This document shows, piece after piece, positions 20,480 through 29,219 of a stretch of DNA of 44,596 nt; position 1 is the stretch's first letter; each line of letters opens with the position of its first letter. The notes beneath the pieces are model-generated. The model saw only the letters and a program-made list of their open reading frames with translations. It was not told the DNA's origin and did not search any database. The position numbers and the translations under genes are program-made. The DNA is from Bacteroidota bacterium (GTDB lineage Bacteria; Bacteroidota; Bacteroidia; Cytophagales; Cyclobacteriaceae), in the NCBI GenBank assembly GCA_027592755.1, contig JAQCLE010000027.1:1-44596 (forward strand). Reading direction: 5' to 3'.

Positions 20480-21366
20480 TTTGGATTTTTTAATGAAGTA
20501 GTTAAGGACATTTCCTGGAGCATTCTACCAAATAGTTCTTTGGGTGTCTTGTCTGACAGGAATTCTTCAGCCCTATAAAGGACATCTATTGTATCGGTAA
20601 ATTCCTGGTCTGAATAGCTGTAAATCCTCCACTTACCTTTGTTGTATTCAAGTGAGGTTAAATTTTCAATCCAATCCCCTGAATTTAAGTAAGTTACTAT
20701 ACCACGCCTGGTGTTGTAAACTTTTATCTCCGGTTTATGAATGTGTCCGCAAATGACATGGGTATATCCATTCTCCGCAGCTATTTCGGTGGCGGTGAGT
20801 TCGAATTTATTTGCAAACTTGACAGCACTTTTAACACTGTCTTTCACTTTTCTGGATAAGGAAATTCGTCTCTTACCAAAAAATTCACTGATAAAATTGA
20901 TTACCTGATTAATCAAGATAAGAAAATCATATCCATAAGCGCCAAACTTTGCAAGCCATTTTGAATGTTGCATGGTAACGTCAAAAATATCTCCATGAAA
21001 TATCCACACCTTCTCATTTTTTAGATTCAAAACAAGCTTGTTTTCTATGTGAAAGGATCCTACTTTGAATCCTTCGAACTTCCGAAGCATTTCATCGTGA
21101 TTACCAGTTATATAGGTCACCTGAACTTCGTTGGTTATCCACTTAAAAAACTGGCTTATGATTTTCATATGTGTTTTGGGCCAATAACGCTTACTGAATT
21201 GCCATATATCCATAATATCTCCATTTAGGATAACATGTTTTGGAGAGATACTCCTGAGATAATTCAGTAGCTCTTTAGACCTACATCCGTAGGTTCCCAG
21301 ATGAATATCAGACAATACCAGAATATCAACTTTCCTCTTCCTTTTTTCTTCAGACCGCTTCTTCAT
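20476..21366 (-). CDS. Calcineurin-like metallophosphoesterase (LpxH-like)
   Basis: 296 aa. All metallophosphoesterase motifs are visible: SDIHLG (about 19-24), NGDIMDIWQF, GNHDEM, FHGDIFD and CGHIHKPE (about 205). The arrangement resembles UDP-2,3-diacylglucosamine diphosphatase relatives, which release lipid X in lipid A synthesis, but many such paralogs act on other phosphate esters. It overlaps the preceding 63-aa frame and the following glycosyltransferase by 4 bases each. That coupling suggests it makes or processes the acceptor of the glycosyltransferase. Its last 90 bp recur at 12498-12588. Confidence 0.87.
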   Translation of the reverse strand: MKKRSEEKRKRKVDILVLSDIHLGTYGCRSKELLNYLRSISPKHVILNGDIMDIWQFSKRYWPKTHMKIISQFFKWITNEVQVTYITGNHDEMLRKFEGFKVGSFHIENKLVLNLKNEKVWIFHGDIFDVTMQHSKWLAKFGAYGYDFLILINQVINFISEFFGKRRISLSRKVKDSVKSAVKFANKFELTATEIAAENGYTHVICGHIHKPEIKVYNTRRGIVTYLNSGDWIENLTSLEYNKGKWRIYSYSDQEFTDTIDVLYRAEEFLSDKTPKELFGRMLQEMSLTTSLKNPK

Positions 21367-21554
21367 TTAGTCTTGAAAGGAGAGTGAAGTGGTCTGATGC
21401 TTTTAAGAAGAAAATTTAGAATGGTGTTTTCAACCCTTTCTTTCAGGTATTTGAATGCGTCAATTTTTAAATGATTGTTTTCAATTATCAGCTTTTCACC
21501 GTTAACTGGTATTGCCTGTTTTATTTCAGAAGAAATCATAGCAGTTTTATGCAA
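21363..21554 (-). CDS. Small hypothetical protein coupled to phosphoesterase
   Basis: 63 aa, no family recognised. It is basic at the C-terminus, with no signal peptide or clear membrane segment. Its TGA overlaps the ATG of the phosphoesterase (ATGA), matching the coupling seen in the next two genes, which favours a real gene or a leader peptide. Overlapping 6-bp-arm palindromes (AATAGC-ATT-GCTATT and AGCAAT-AGC-ATTGCT, 21556-21572) lie directly upstream of the start and could be an operator or leader hairpin. Confidence 0.45.
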   Translation of the reverse strand: MHKTAMISSEIKQAIPVNGEKLIIENNHLKIDAFKYLKERVENTILNFLLKSIRPLHSPFKTK

Positions 21555-21703
21555 AGCAATAGCATTGCTATTAATCCCTCATTTTCAAATGATTACATTA
21601 CTGTTAAGGCTTTTTGAACCTATTACCGAATAATTAAGAGATTTATGAAAGAGAATTGCCTAATCCTATCTCAGATTAACCGTTGATTGGCAAAATCAGT
21701 TGA

Positions 21704-22552
21704 TCAGTCCTTCAGGAGATCATTATACCCAATAACATCGATATCCAGTTCATCAATCAGCTTCTTGATATCTTTACTAATCAATACCTTCGTTTCACCA
21801 TCCCTGTCCTCGCCAACATTCTCATAACCAATGTGGTAAATGCTTTCTGTCTCCGCTGTGAGATAGGCAGGATGGGTCACTGTCAGGTATTTCCCCGGTT
21901 TCAGGTTTTTTAACACATCAATTAAGCGGCTCATTTTTTCCTGCTCGGAAAACTCATTTCCTGTCCAACGGGGTAAGTTTTCAACACCTTCATTCTGAGG
22001 AAAAATCACCAAACCATACTCCTCAGCCAAACGTATCATCAAATCCATGGTTTGATCATTTATGCCCATACAGCCCATATGTCCGGTAAGATGGCTCACC
22101 TGCGGTATTCTTTTCAGCGCAGGTTCTATCTGCGCCCTTAACTCCGCTTCCACCTCCATAATATCCCATTTATGATCCATCAATGCCTGGTTGGGGTAAC
22201 GCTCATCCGGCCTGATTTTGGGATAGAAATAGCCGTTTTCATCAACCAGACTCGGTGCACTAGTAATTGGACGCCATTTAATATTAGACCATTCGCTACT
22301 CAGGTCAAGATGGACACCAACATCCAGGTTGGGGTTTTGTTCCAATAATTTAACCGCTTCTTCAAACCAGGGACCAGGCACAATGACCTCAACAGACCTA
22401 ACTACTCCCTTTTGATAGGCATCAATGCATGCAACATTGGCAGCATGTGAGAAGCCCATGTCATCACCCCGAAAAATGATCTGGGTACGTTGGGCACAGG
22501 CCGTCATCAAAAATCCAGAGATTGTACAGAAAGATAGAATTGTTTTAATCAT
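21704..22552 (-). CDS. YdjC/ChbG-family carbohydrate deacetylase-like protein, exported
   Basis: 282 aa from the ATG at 22552; a TTG 9 bp upstream is less likely. A signal peptide with Cys after MTA suggests a lipoprotein or periplasmic enzyme. The YdjC fold is shown by FRGDDMGFSHAANVA (metal-binding Asp pair), GVHLDLSSEW and HLTGHMGCMG. Family members deacetylate N-acetylated oligosaccharides such as diacetylchitobiose. Secreted versions in Bacteroidota have unassigned substrates. It stands alone, divergent from the SDR gene at 22679. Confidence 0.85.
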   Translation of the reverse strand: MIKTILSFCTISGFLMTACAQRTQIIFRGDDMGFSHAANVACIDAYQKGVVRSVEVIVPGPWFEEAVKLLEQNPNLDVGVHLDLSSEWSNIKWRPITSAPSLVDENGYFYPKIRPDERYPNQALMDHKWDIMEVEAELRAQIEPALKRIPQVSHLTGHMGCMGINDQTMDLMIRLAEEYGLVIFPQNEGVENLPRWTGNEFSEQEKMSRLIDVLKNLKPGKYLTVTHPAYLTAETESIYHIGYENVGEDRDGETKVLISKDIKKLIDELDIDVIGYNDLLKD

Positions 22553-22678
22553 CACTATCAATTTAGGTTGCTTGGTTAAAGGTCGGAAATGACATGTTTG
22601 TCACAAATTAATTTCAGTAGTATTAATTTCACCACTTAATTTTAGTCTTGCCGTTTCAAAACTTTCAAAAGTTCGATT

Positions 22679-23434
22679 ATGACAAACAAACGAGTTGCTA
22701 TCATCACCGGGGCGGGATCAGGTATTGGTAGAAATATTACCATTGGTCTAATTAAGGAGGGCTATCATGTAGTGCTGGCCGGAAGAAAGCTTGCTACGCT
22801 CCAGGAAACAATTAAGCTGGCTGGAGCAAACGAGAAAAATAGCCTGGCGGTGTCTACTGATGTAGCCAATCCACAACAGGTAAAGAACCTTTTCGAAAAA
22901 ACGAAAGCAAAATTTGAAAGATTAGATCTTCTTTTTAACAATGCAGGCATCACCGCCATGCCAGTTCCCCTGGAGCACATCTCCTTTGATGATTGGGTAA
23001 GGGTGGTTGGTACGAACCTAACAGGACCCTTTCTTTGCACTCAGGAGGCCTTCAAAATGATGAAAAGCCAGGATCCAATGGGTGGAAGGATCATCAACAA
23101 TGGATCAATATCGGCCCATGTACCAAGGCCAAGTGCAAGTCCTTACAACATCACCAAAAGTGGCATTACAGGTTTAACTAAATCGACATCGCTGGATGGC
23201 AGAGCCTTTAATATTGCCTGTGGTCAGATTGACATTGGGAATGTATCAACAGAGATGACGCAAAAGATGAGTAAAGGGGTATTGCAGGCAGATGGATCAC
23301 GAGCCACTGAGCCTACTTTTGACATCAGTCACGTTGTAGATGCATTTCTTTACATGGCCAAACTCCCACTAAATGCCAACGTACCTTTTATTACGGTGAT
23401 GGCCAATGGGATGCCTTATATCGGAAGAGGGTAA
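22679..23434 (+). CDS. SDR family oxidoreductase
   Basis: 251 aa, a complete classical short-chain dehydrogenase. The cofactor motif is [11 protein letters not shown] (about 9-19), NNAG is in LLFNNAGIT, the catalytic Ser region is [10 protein letters not shown], and Tyr/Lys are in PYNITKSG. The substrate is unknown. It appears monocistronic, 117 bp after the divergent deacetylase start and about 100 bp before the next operon. Confidence 0.88.
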   Translation: MTNKRVAIITGAGSGIGRNITIGLIKEGYHVVLAGRKLATLQETIKLAGANEKNSLAVSTDVANPQQVKNLFEKTKAKFERLDLLFNNAGITAMPVPLEHISFDDWVRVVGTNLTGPFLCTQEAFKMMKSQDPMGGRIINNGSISAHVPRPSASPYNITKSGITGLTKSTSLDGRAFNIACGQIDIGNVSTEMTQKMSKGVLQADGSRATEPTFDISHVVDAFLYMAKLPLNANVPFITVMANGMPYIGRG

Positions 23435-23464
23435 GGATGCTTCTAATGGGTGACCTCTTATTTA

Positions 23465-23472
23465 TAACTTTG
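23465..23472 (+). promoter_or_regulatory. Possible -7 box for the sugar-decoration operon
   Basis: TAACTTTG fits the Bacteroidota sigma-ABfr -7 consensus TAnnTTTG and lies about 60 bp before the ATG at 23534. No clear -33 TTG was found at the usual spacing, so the call is tentative. Confidence 0.3.
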
Positions 23473-23533
23473 GCGGTGCTAAATTTTTTCAAAAACGTTT
23501 AACAGCTCCATATTTATCAGTTGCTGAATAATT

Positions 23534-24472
23534 ATGAATGGAAATATGAGAATTGCCTTAATTGGATGCGGTAATTGAGGGAAAATGATTTTAAGGGATC
23601 TCAAAATGTTGAACTGTGATGTCGTTGTTGTTTCGAAAGCAGAAAAAAGTAGGAAAAACGCAATAGACGGAGGTGCAATTGAGATTTTTAATAGTATCGA
23701 AGAAGTAACAAATATTGACGGGGTGGTAGTTGCTGTTAACACAATTTACCATTACCAGGAAATTATCAACGTTCTTCAATCTCAAGGAAACATCCCAATC
23801 TTTTGTGAAAAACCCTTATGTGTAAATTCCAGTGAGGCCTATGAACTTTTTAAAAAGGCACCTGACAACCTGTTTGTAATGGACAAATGGAGATATCATC
23901 GAGGGATATTAGAATTAGCCCGTCTGGCAAAGGAAGGAACCATGGGCACCCTGAAAGGTATAAAACTGATAAGGAACGGATGGGGTAATCCTCATAATGA
24001 TGTTGACTGCACCTGGCATCTCCTTCCTCATGATTTATCAATTGTGTTAGAAATTTTGGGGTATATTCCAGAACCGAAGTTTGCCATGTTTGATCAAACA
24101 AAATTCGGAATACAAGGTATGTCTGGGTGGATGGCCGATGAAAAATATTGGGTATCATTCGAAGTAAGTGAAAGATACCCCGGGCACAAGCGGAATACAG
24201 TGGTCTATTTTGATGAGGGCTTTGCACAACTGACTGATGCATACCATGACAGTATTGAAATATTCTTTACTTCAAATGCACATCTTGGTAAAAAACCAGT
24301 TCCTGAGATTCTTTCTTACAAAAATGATTTACCTCTTTATATGGAGTTGAAAACATTTACTAATTTTATAAAAGATGGAAACAAGACAGCTCCAAAAAGT
24401 AGTGCTTATGAGGGCTATACAATCGTAAAAACCATAGAAAAGCTCCGCGAAATTGCGAAAATAAGTACATGA
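23534..24472 (+). pseudogene. Gfo/Idh/MocA oxidoreductase with in-frame TGA
   Basis: 312 codons from the ATG at 23534 (a second ATG at 23546 is also possible). The first 14 codons give MNGNMRIALIGCGN, then TGA at 23576-23578, then GKMILRDL in the same frame. Relatives have Trp there (GCGNWGK), so a single TGG to TGA change explains the stop. It falls inside the NAD-binding loop, so starting at the later ATG (23585) would lose that loop. The rest is intact: FCEKPLCV (EKP motif), WHLLPHDLSIV (catalytic His region). It overlaps the next gene by ATGA. The family oxidises or reduces sugars or nucleotide sugars. It is broken unless the stop is read through or is a sequencing error. Confidence 0.85.
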
Positions 24473-24984
24473 AACTACCACTTGGTGTCCTTCTTTCTCC
24501 ACTAATCAACCATCCTGATGATCGCGGTGTTTTTACTGAAATTTACCGGGAGAGCTGGTCCGAAAATTTTCGAACCATTCAATGGAACCTTGTCAGGTCA
24601 GATGCCCAGGTATTAAGAGGTGTCCACGTTCATAAAAAACACTATGACTATTTGACTGTAGTGGTCGGAAGGGTGCTTTTTGGCCTTCATGATTTAAGAA
24701 CCGATTCACCCACTTTTCAGGATAGCGCTTTTGTTGAAATGAATGAAAATAAACTATAAACATTAATCATACCTCCAGGTGTGGCTCATGGGTTTTATTT
24801 TCCGGAACCAAGTGTTCACATCTATGGCGTAAGTGAGTATTGGGACTTAAATGATGAATTGGGTTGTCATTTCCTGGCCAGTGAACTTAACCTGGACTGG
24901 CCTGATAAGAATCCGAATATTTCCGAACGGGACAGTGCCCTGGGATCATACCAGGATTTGTTGAATAATTTTTATAAAATGTAG
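24469..24984 (+). pseudogene. dTDP-sugar 3,5-epimerase-like cupin (RmlC type) with in-frame TAA
   Basis: 171 codons in one frame, interrupted only by TAA at 24757-24759. Before the stop: DDRGVFTEIYRE and VLRGVHVHKKHYDYLTVVVG, with the RGVH active-site motif. After it: TLIIPPGVAHGFYF, the conserved IPxGxAHGF strand. Reading the stop as Gln (CAA) gives a normal RmlC family sequence. The family epimerises C3/C5 of dTDP-4-keto-6-deoxy sugars; closely related cupins are sugar-nucleotide isomerases. It overlaps the oxidoreductase before it and abuts the GT2 gene after it, so the trio probably made and transferred a modified sugar. Without readthrough it is inactive. Confidence 0.85.
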
Positions 24985-25902
24985 ATGCAATCAATAGCTG
25001 GTCCAAAAGTAACTGTTGTCATTCCAACGTATAACAGCAGCCACACACTACAGTATGCTATCCAAAGTCTGTTAAACCAATCTTTTAAAGATTTTGAAGC
25101 CTGGATAATCGGAGACGCCTGTACAGATGATTCCTCGGCGGTAGTATCTTCATTTCAGGACAAGCGATTGAACTGGTGTAACCTCTCCGAAAATTCCGGT
25201 AGCCAACCTGCTCCCAGTAATGAAGGAATCAGAAGGGCCAGAGGAACCTATATCGGATATTTAGAACACGATGATCTCCTAATGCCAAGGCACCTAGAAC
25301 TTCTCATGAAATGTGCGGAGAGTGGGAAATCAGATTTTGTTTTTAGCGTTACGGTTGAACTATCACCTTCTGGCATCGATGCAATTAGAGCTAAAAGACC
25401 CATTGGAGTATCAAAGGAACGCTATTTTACTCCTCCTTCGAGTTGGATGCATAAAAAGAGTTTAGTGAATAGCATCGGTTATTGGGATGAAAACTATTTG
25501 AAACTGCTCGAGAATCCTGATAAGGCTTATTTTACGAGGTTACTTTTAAATAGTAAGGCAACGTTATTACCCAGGTTCACTGTTCTAAAGTTTCCCTCAC
25601 ATTTATGGAAATCGTATCTTAATAAGCAAGCATTAACCGATGCTCTCAAAACCAATTGCGAGAAATTAATCAAGGACCCAATTCAATTTGAACTTGACTT
25701 GCTTAACCAGGGAGTTACTGAAAGTAGCAAGGTTTTTTCTTCATGGATTATCTTACCCCCGAAACAATGCCTGCACATGTTGTTAAGATATTTTTATGTC
25801 CCATTCAGATCAACGTTCAAGAGAAATTTTTTGTTCCATTTATTATTTAATAAGATTTACATTCATAAGCGGAAGAAGTCTTCTAAAAGAAGAGGATTAT
25901 GA
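24985..25902 (+). CDS. Family 2 glycosyltransferase
   Basis: 305 aa GT-A enzyme. The N-terminus VTVVIPTYNSSHTLQYAIQS, then IIGDACTDDSS and the metal-binding EHDD (about residue 92) are typical of GT2. A hydrophobic and basic C-terminus (about 260-305) may touch the membrane. It starts immediately after the epimerase-like stop. It is the only intact member of the three-gene operon, which suggests the pathway is failing or that the two upstream stops are artefacts. Confidence 0.88.
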   Translation: MQSIAGPKVTVVIPTYNSSHTLQYAIQSLLNQSFKDFEAWIIGDACTDDSSAVVSSFQDKRLNWCNLSENSGSQPAPSNEGIRRARGTYIGYLEHDDLLMPRHLELLMKCAESGKSDFVFSVTVELSPSGIDAIRAKRPIGVSKERYFTPPSSWMHKKSLVNSIGYWDENYLKLLENPDKAYFTRLLLNSKATLLPRFTVLKFPSHLWKSYLNKQALTDALKTNCEKLIKDPIQFELDLLNQGVTESSKVFSSWIILPPKQCLHMLLRYFYVPFRSTFKRNFLFHLLFNKIYIHKRKKSSKRRGL

Positions 25903-26026
25903 AATTGAATTTGATCCTGGAAATAAACAATCCTCAACAAGAAACTGTATTTTTATCAAGATTAATTTGTCTTTCGAACCGAGCTTGAAACCATTACCTT
26001 ATTGAAACAATTACAAAATATAGACT

Positions 26027-27319
26027 ATGAAATACTTATTGACTTTTCTCATTGCTGTTTTTACACTGACATCATATGCCCAAACAAAGTCGATTAAAAC
26101 ATCACCCCCACTTTCTGAAACTTCAGCAAACAATGCCGGTATGTCTGATGAAAGATTGGCTCGTATTGACATTATGTTAAATAACGCCATTGAAAAAAAT
26201 GACATACCAGGAGCAGTTGCGCTTATTGCCAGAAATGGCAAAATTGTCTATTATAAGGCGTTTGGAATGGCTGACAATGAATCAAAAAGAAGTTTGAAAC
26301 GCGATGATATTTTCAGAATAGCTTCTCAAACAAAAGCCATTACTTCCACAGCAGTGATGATGCTCTGGGAGGAAGGTTTGTTTCAAATGGATGACCCGAT
26401 TTCGAAATATATACCGGAATTTGGAAAAGCCCGGATATTGGATTCTTTCAATGAGCAGGATTCCTCGTTCACTACGAGGCTGGCTGACACACAAATTACA
26501 ATTCGTCATTTGATCACACATACTTCCGGAATTGGTTATGGAATGATCGACCCTGATAAACGATTTACTAAAATCTACCAAAAAGCAGGCATTATCGACG
26601 CGTTTGCCACTCAGTCTGTAACAATTGGTGAAAATATAAGGAAGCTGGCCCAACTTCCCCTGCACCATAATCCAGGGGAGAAATTCACCTACAGCGAAGG
26701 ACTTGATGTGCTGGGTTATTTTATTGAAATAGCATCCGGAATGCCTCTTGATGAATTTTTCAAAACGCGAATTTTCAACCCACTTGGTATGGATGACACC
26801 TGGTTTTATTTACCAAAATCAAAACAGAACCGATTGGTTAGTGTCCAGACGAAAGAGGATGGGATATGGAGAAAATTCCCGGCTACCCCTTCCTATGATC
26901 CTGATTACCCGATTAAGGGCGCCATGAAATTCTTTGCAGGAGGGGCTGGCCTTTCCAGTACTGCAAAAGATTATGCCACTTTCCTTCAAATGTATTTGAA
27001 TAACGGTGAGCTAAACGGCATACGACTCCTCAGCAGAACAACTGTTCAATTCATAATGGCCAATCAAATTGGAGATCTTTTTGGCAATTCCGGGAGATTT
27101 TACGGTTTAGCCTTTGGTGTGCTTGATCAAAAAGGACAAGATATGGGAGGCAGTGGTAGTATGGGGACATTCGACTGGGGAGGGTATTTCAATACCCAGT
27201 ATTTTGCTGATCCAAAAGAGAAAATTATTGGAATATTGATGAAACAAACACAAGATATTCCGTCAGAAGAAACTGGTTGGAAATTCCGCCAACTGGTTGG
27301 GCAGGCAGTAGATGATTAG
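26027..27319 (+). CDS. Secreted class C beta-lactamase-like serine hydrolase
   Basis: 430 aa. A signal peptide covers about 1-19 (ending SYAQ). The nucleophile motif SxxK is in ASQTKAIT (Ser about 99) and the YxN-like tyrosine in TYSEGLD (about 221). A C-terminal GSGSMGTFDWGG probably occupies the KTG position. Relatives include beta-lactamases, D-aminopeptidases and esterases (EstB type); resistance should not be assumed. It is separated by 60 bp from the DUF2306 gene. Confidence 0.88.
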   Translation: MKYLLTFLIAVFTLTSYAQTKSIKTSPPLSETSANNAGMSDERLARIDIMLNNAIEKNDIPGAVALIARNGKIVYYKAFGMADNESKRSLKRDDIFRIASQTKAITSTAVMMLWEEGLFQMDDPISKYIPEFGKARILDSFNEQDSSFTTRLADTQITIRHLITHTSGIGYGMIDPDKRFTKIYQKAGIIDAFATQSVTIGENIRKLAQLPLHHNPGEKFTYSEGLDVLGYFIEIASGMPLDEFFKTRIFNPLGMDDTWFYLPKSKQNRLVSVQTKEDGIWRKFPATPSYDPDYPIKGAMKFFAGGAGLSSTAKDYATFLQMYLNNGELNGIRLLSRTTVQFIMANQIGDLFGNSGRFYGLAFGVLDQKGQDMGGSGSMGTFDWGGYFNTQYFADPKEKIIGILMKQTQDIPSEETGWKFRQLVGQAVDD

Positions 27320-27380
27320 TAAGACAACCAGTTCCGATAAGGAATCAAAAAGATAAACTAACCTGTACTCTTGAGCATTA

Positions 27381-27998
27381 ATGAGACTTCAAAAAATTTT
27401 CTGGGGTGTAATCGTGATTTTAGCAATTTCAATTGGTCTTTATCCCTATTCATATTTGATATTCGATATGAGCCGCGGATTGCTCGGCTCAAAGAGCGAA
27501 GAATTACTCTCCAGTCCTTATTGGAATTTCGCATTCTATACGCACATCTATTTGGGAGGTCTTGTTCTTTTAATAGGTTGGACACAATTCGTTAAACGAC
27601 TACGAGAGAAGAAGATTTGGCTACATAGGACTTTAGGAAAAATATACATTTTGCTTGTTCTGTTAAGTGGTGTTGCCGGACTATATATTTCATTTTACGC
27701 AACTGGTGGAGTTGTTACAAAGATTGGTTTTGGAACTCTGGCCCTATCCTGGCTAATAACCACAATAACGGCCTATAGTTTTATAAGAATCAAGGACATT
27801 GAAAAACATCAAAACTGGATGATCAGGAGTTATGCGCTAACCTTTGCAGCAGTAACGCTGCGGTTATGGATGCCTATTCTCCCTATAGCCTTTCAATTAG
27901 AGTTTATTGAATCTTATAGAATAATATCATGGTTATGTTGGGTGCCCAATTTGGTTTTCGCAGAATTGCTAATTCAAAGAAATTTTTTCAAATATTAG
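27381..27998 (+). CDS. DUF2306 membrane protein
   Basis: 205 aa with about six hydrophobic segments, such as IFWGVIVILAISIGLYPYSY and IYILLVLLSGVAGLYISFYA. The pattern HTYxG...TLGKIY and HQNWMIRSYALTFAAVTLRLW matches DUF2306 proteins; conserved His residues in the membrane could bind haem or metal. No function is established. It is probably transcribed alone or with the serine hydrolase. Confidence 0.8.
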   Translation: MRLQKIFWGVIVILAISIGLYPYSYLIFDMSRGLLGSKSEELLSSPYWNFAFYTHIYLGGLVLLIGWTQFVKRLREKKIWLHRTLGKIYILLVLLSGVAGLYISFYATGGVVTKIGFGTLALSWLITTITAYSFIRIKDIEKHQNWMIRSYALTFAAVTLRLWMPILPIAFQLEFIESYRIISWLCWVPNLVFAELLIQRNFFKY

Positions 27999-28087
27999 GC
28001 TCTTCATAGACCGAAAAGAATGATGGTATTAAAATGAATATTTTGGGCTTCTCATTATTGTAACCTCAATTCTCATTTAATTTTCAC

Positions 28088-28717
28088 TTAAATTTCGATT
28101 CCTTCCAAATGATCCAAATTGCAATGCATATCTACAGCGTATGTAGCGCCATCATAAAATAGGAAATAAACACACAGGTTTTCATGAATAAAGAGATTTT
28201 CCATGTCTTTAAGGTGATTTCCTGTAAGCCAGGTAAGTAATATCCTCAAAGCCCTTCCATGAATGCTCATCAGGATTAGCTTTTCATCCTCTTTCGACAT
28301 GATGTATTCCATTGCCTTTTTCTGTCGGTTCATCACATCAACCGGCCCTTCTCCACCACCAATTGATCTGGTGATCTCACCATTTTGCCAGGCGTCCAGT
28401 AAATCGCGGTATTCCTTATGTGTGGAGGGATGAAAAAGTTGACCTTCCTTATCACCCCAGCTAATTTCATTCAATTCAGCAAGTTGCTCATGCGGAACAC
28501 CATCATCGATAAAGGACTGCACTGATTGAACTGTCCTTTGTAACCGTGAACAATATATCTTCTCGAAACCAACATCTTTATAAGCATCATAGAACGCCTT
28601 AGCCTGCCTGAATCCTTTGTCATTCAAGGATGAGTCGATCCCGCTACCCTGAACTTTCCCCACCCTATTGTATTCGGTTTCCCCATGTCGGATAACGTAT
28701 ATTTTTTTGGTATTCAC
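28088..28717 (-). CDS. Histidine phosphatase family protein
   Basis: 209 aa, starting at GTG with GAGGGG just upstream. The phosphohistidine motif is VIRHGETEYN (His about 10); the second His is in MSIHGRALRI, with Arg in YCSRLQRT and Glu in NEISWGDKEG. This is the phosphoglycerate-mutase-like phosphatase fold. The substrate (phosphoglycerate, cobalamin intermediate or other phosphoester) cannot be decided. It is divergent from the thioesterase at 28797. Confidence 0.88.
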   Translation of the reverse strand: MNTKKIYVIRHGETEYNRVGKVQGSGIDSSLNDKGFRQAKAFYDAYKDVGFEKIYCSRLQRTVQSVQSFIDDGVPHEQLAELNEISWGDKEGQLFHPSTHKEYRDLLDAWQNGEITRSIGGGEGPVDVMNRQKKAMEYIMSKEDEKLILMSIHGRALRILLTWLTGNHLKDMENLFIHENLCVYFLFYDGATYAVDMHCNLDHLEGIEI

Positions 28718-28796
28718 CCCTCTTGTAATTTTGTTTGCAAAGCCGCGAAATTAAGCGCAAAAATTACAGGTCAAAAATTTTAACGGTTCTTTAGTT

Positions 28797-29219
28797 ATGT
28801 TCACTCCGGGAATTACAGTCGATCAAATAAACCAATTGGGTAAGAAATGCATGGTTGGTCATCTGGGGATTGAAATTACGGAAATAGGTGAGGATTTTAT
28901 CAGAGCCAAAATGCCGGTCGATGAGCGTACAAAACAACCACTTGGATTACTACATGGTGGCGCTTCGGTGTCTCTTGCGGAAACCCTTGGAAGCATTGCG
29001 GCCTCATTTTCTGTTGATCCCTCCAAACAATACTGTGTGGGATTAGACATCAATGCCAACCATATCAGGTCAGTAAAGTCGGGATTCGTTTATGGAACAG
29101 CAAAACCATTGCATCTTGGCCGCTCGACACAGGTGTGGGAAATCAAAATAACCAATGAAGAAGACAAACTGGTTTGTATAAGCCGCATCACACTGGCCAT
29201 CATGGATATTAGAAATTAA
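28797..29219 (+). CDS. Hotdog-fold acyl-CoA thioesterase (MenI/PaaI-like)
   Basis: 140 aa hotdog domain with the signature GLLHGGASVSLAETLGS, where Glu is the likely catalytic base. It is close to the YdiI/MenI group that hydrolyses 1,4-dihydroxy-2-naphthoyl-CoA in menaquinone synthesis. The next gene, isochorismate synthase, starts inside its stop codon (TAATG). That context supports the menaquinone role over phenylacetyl-CoA thioesterase. Confidence 0.85.
   Translation: MFTPGITVDQINQLGKKCMVGHLGIEITEIGEDFIRAKMPVDERTKQPLGLLHGGASVSLAETLGSIAASFSVDPSKQYCVGLDINANHIRSVKSGFVYGTAKPLHLGRSTQVWEIKITNEEDKLVCISRITLAIMDIRN

Larger units (their letters stand above)
17716..20572. repeat. Right copy of duplicated kinase-3'/GH1/GT/phosphoesterase block
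   Basis: About 2.86 kb matching 10629-12588. The order is kinase 3' fragment, GH1, glycosyltransferase and the 3' end of the phosphoesterase. This copy retains the complete GH1 and runs into the complete phosphoesterase. It is therefore the copy with the ancestral downstream arrangement, while the left copy has the ancestral kinase side. Confidence 0.85.

Noticed and set aside
23534-24984. Alternative genetic code with stop codons read as amino acids
   Set aside because: Two different stops (TGA and TAA) interrupt the two genes, and many intact genes here end normally with TGA or TAA, so a code change does not fit.
26027-27319. Antibiotic resistance beta-lactamase
   Set aside because: The fold is class C-like, but this group is mostly peptidases and esterases; there is no sequence basis for resistance.
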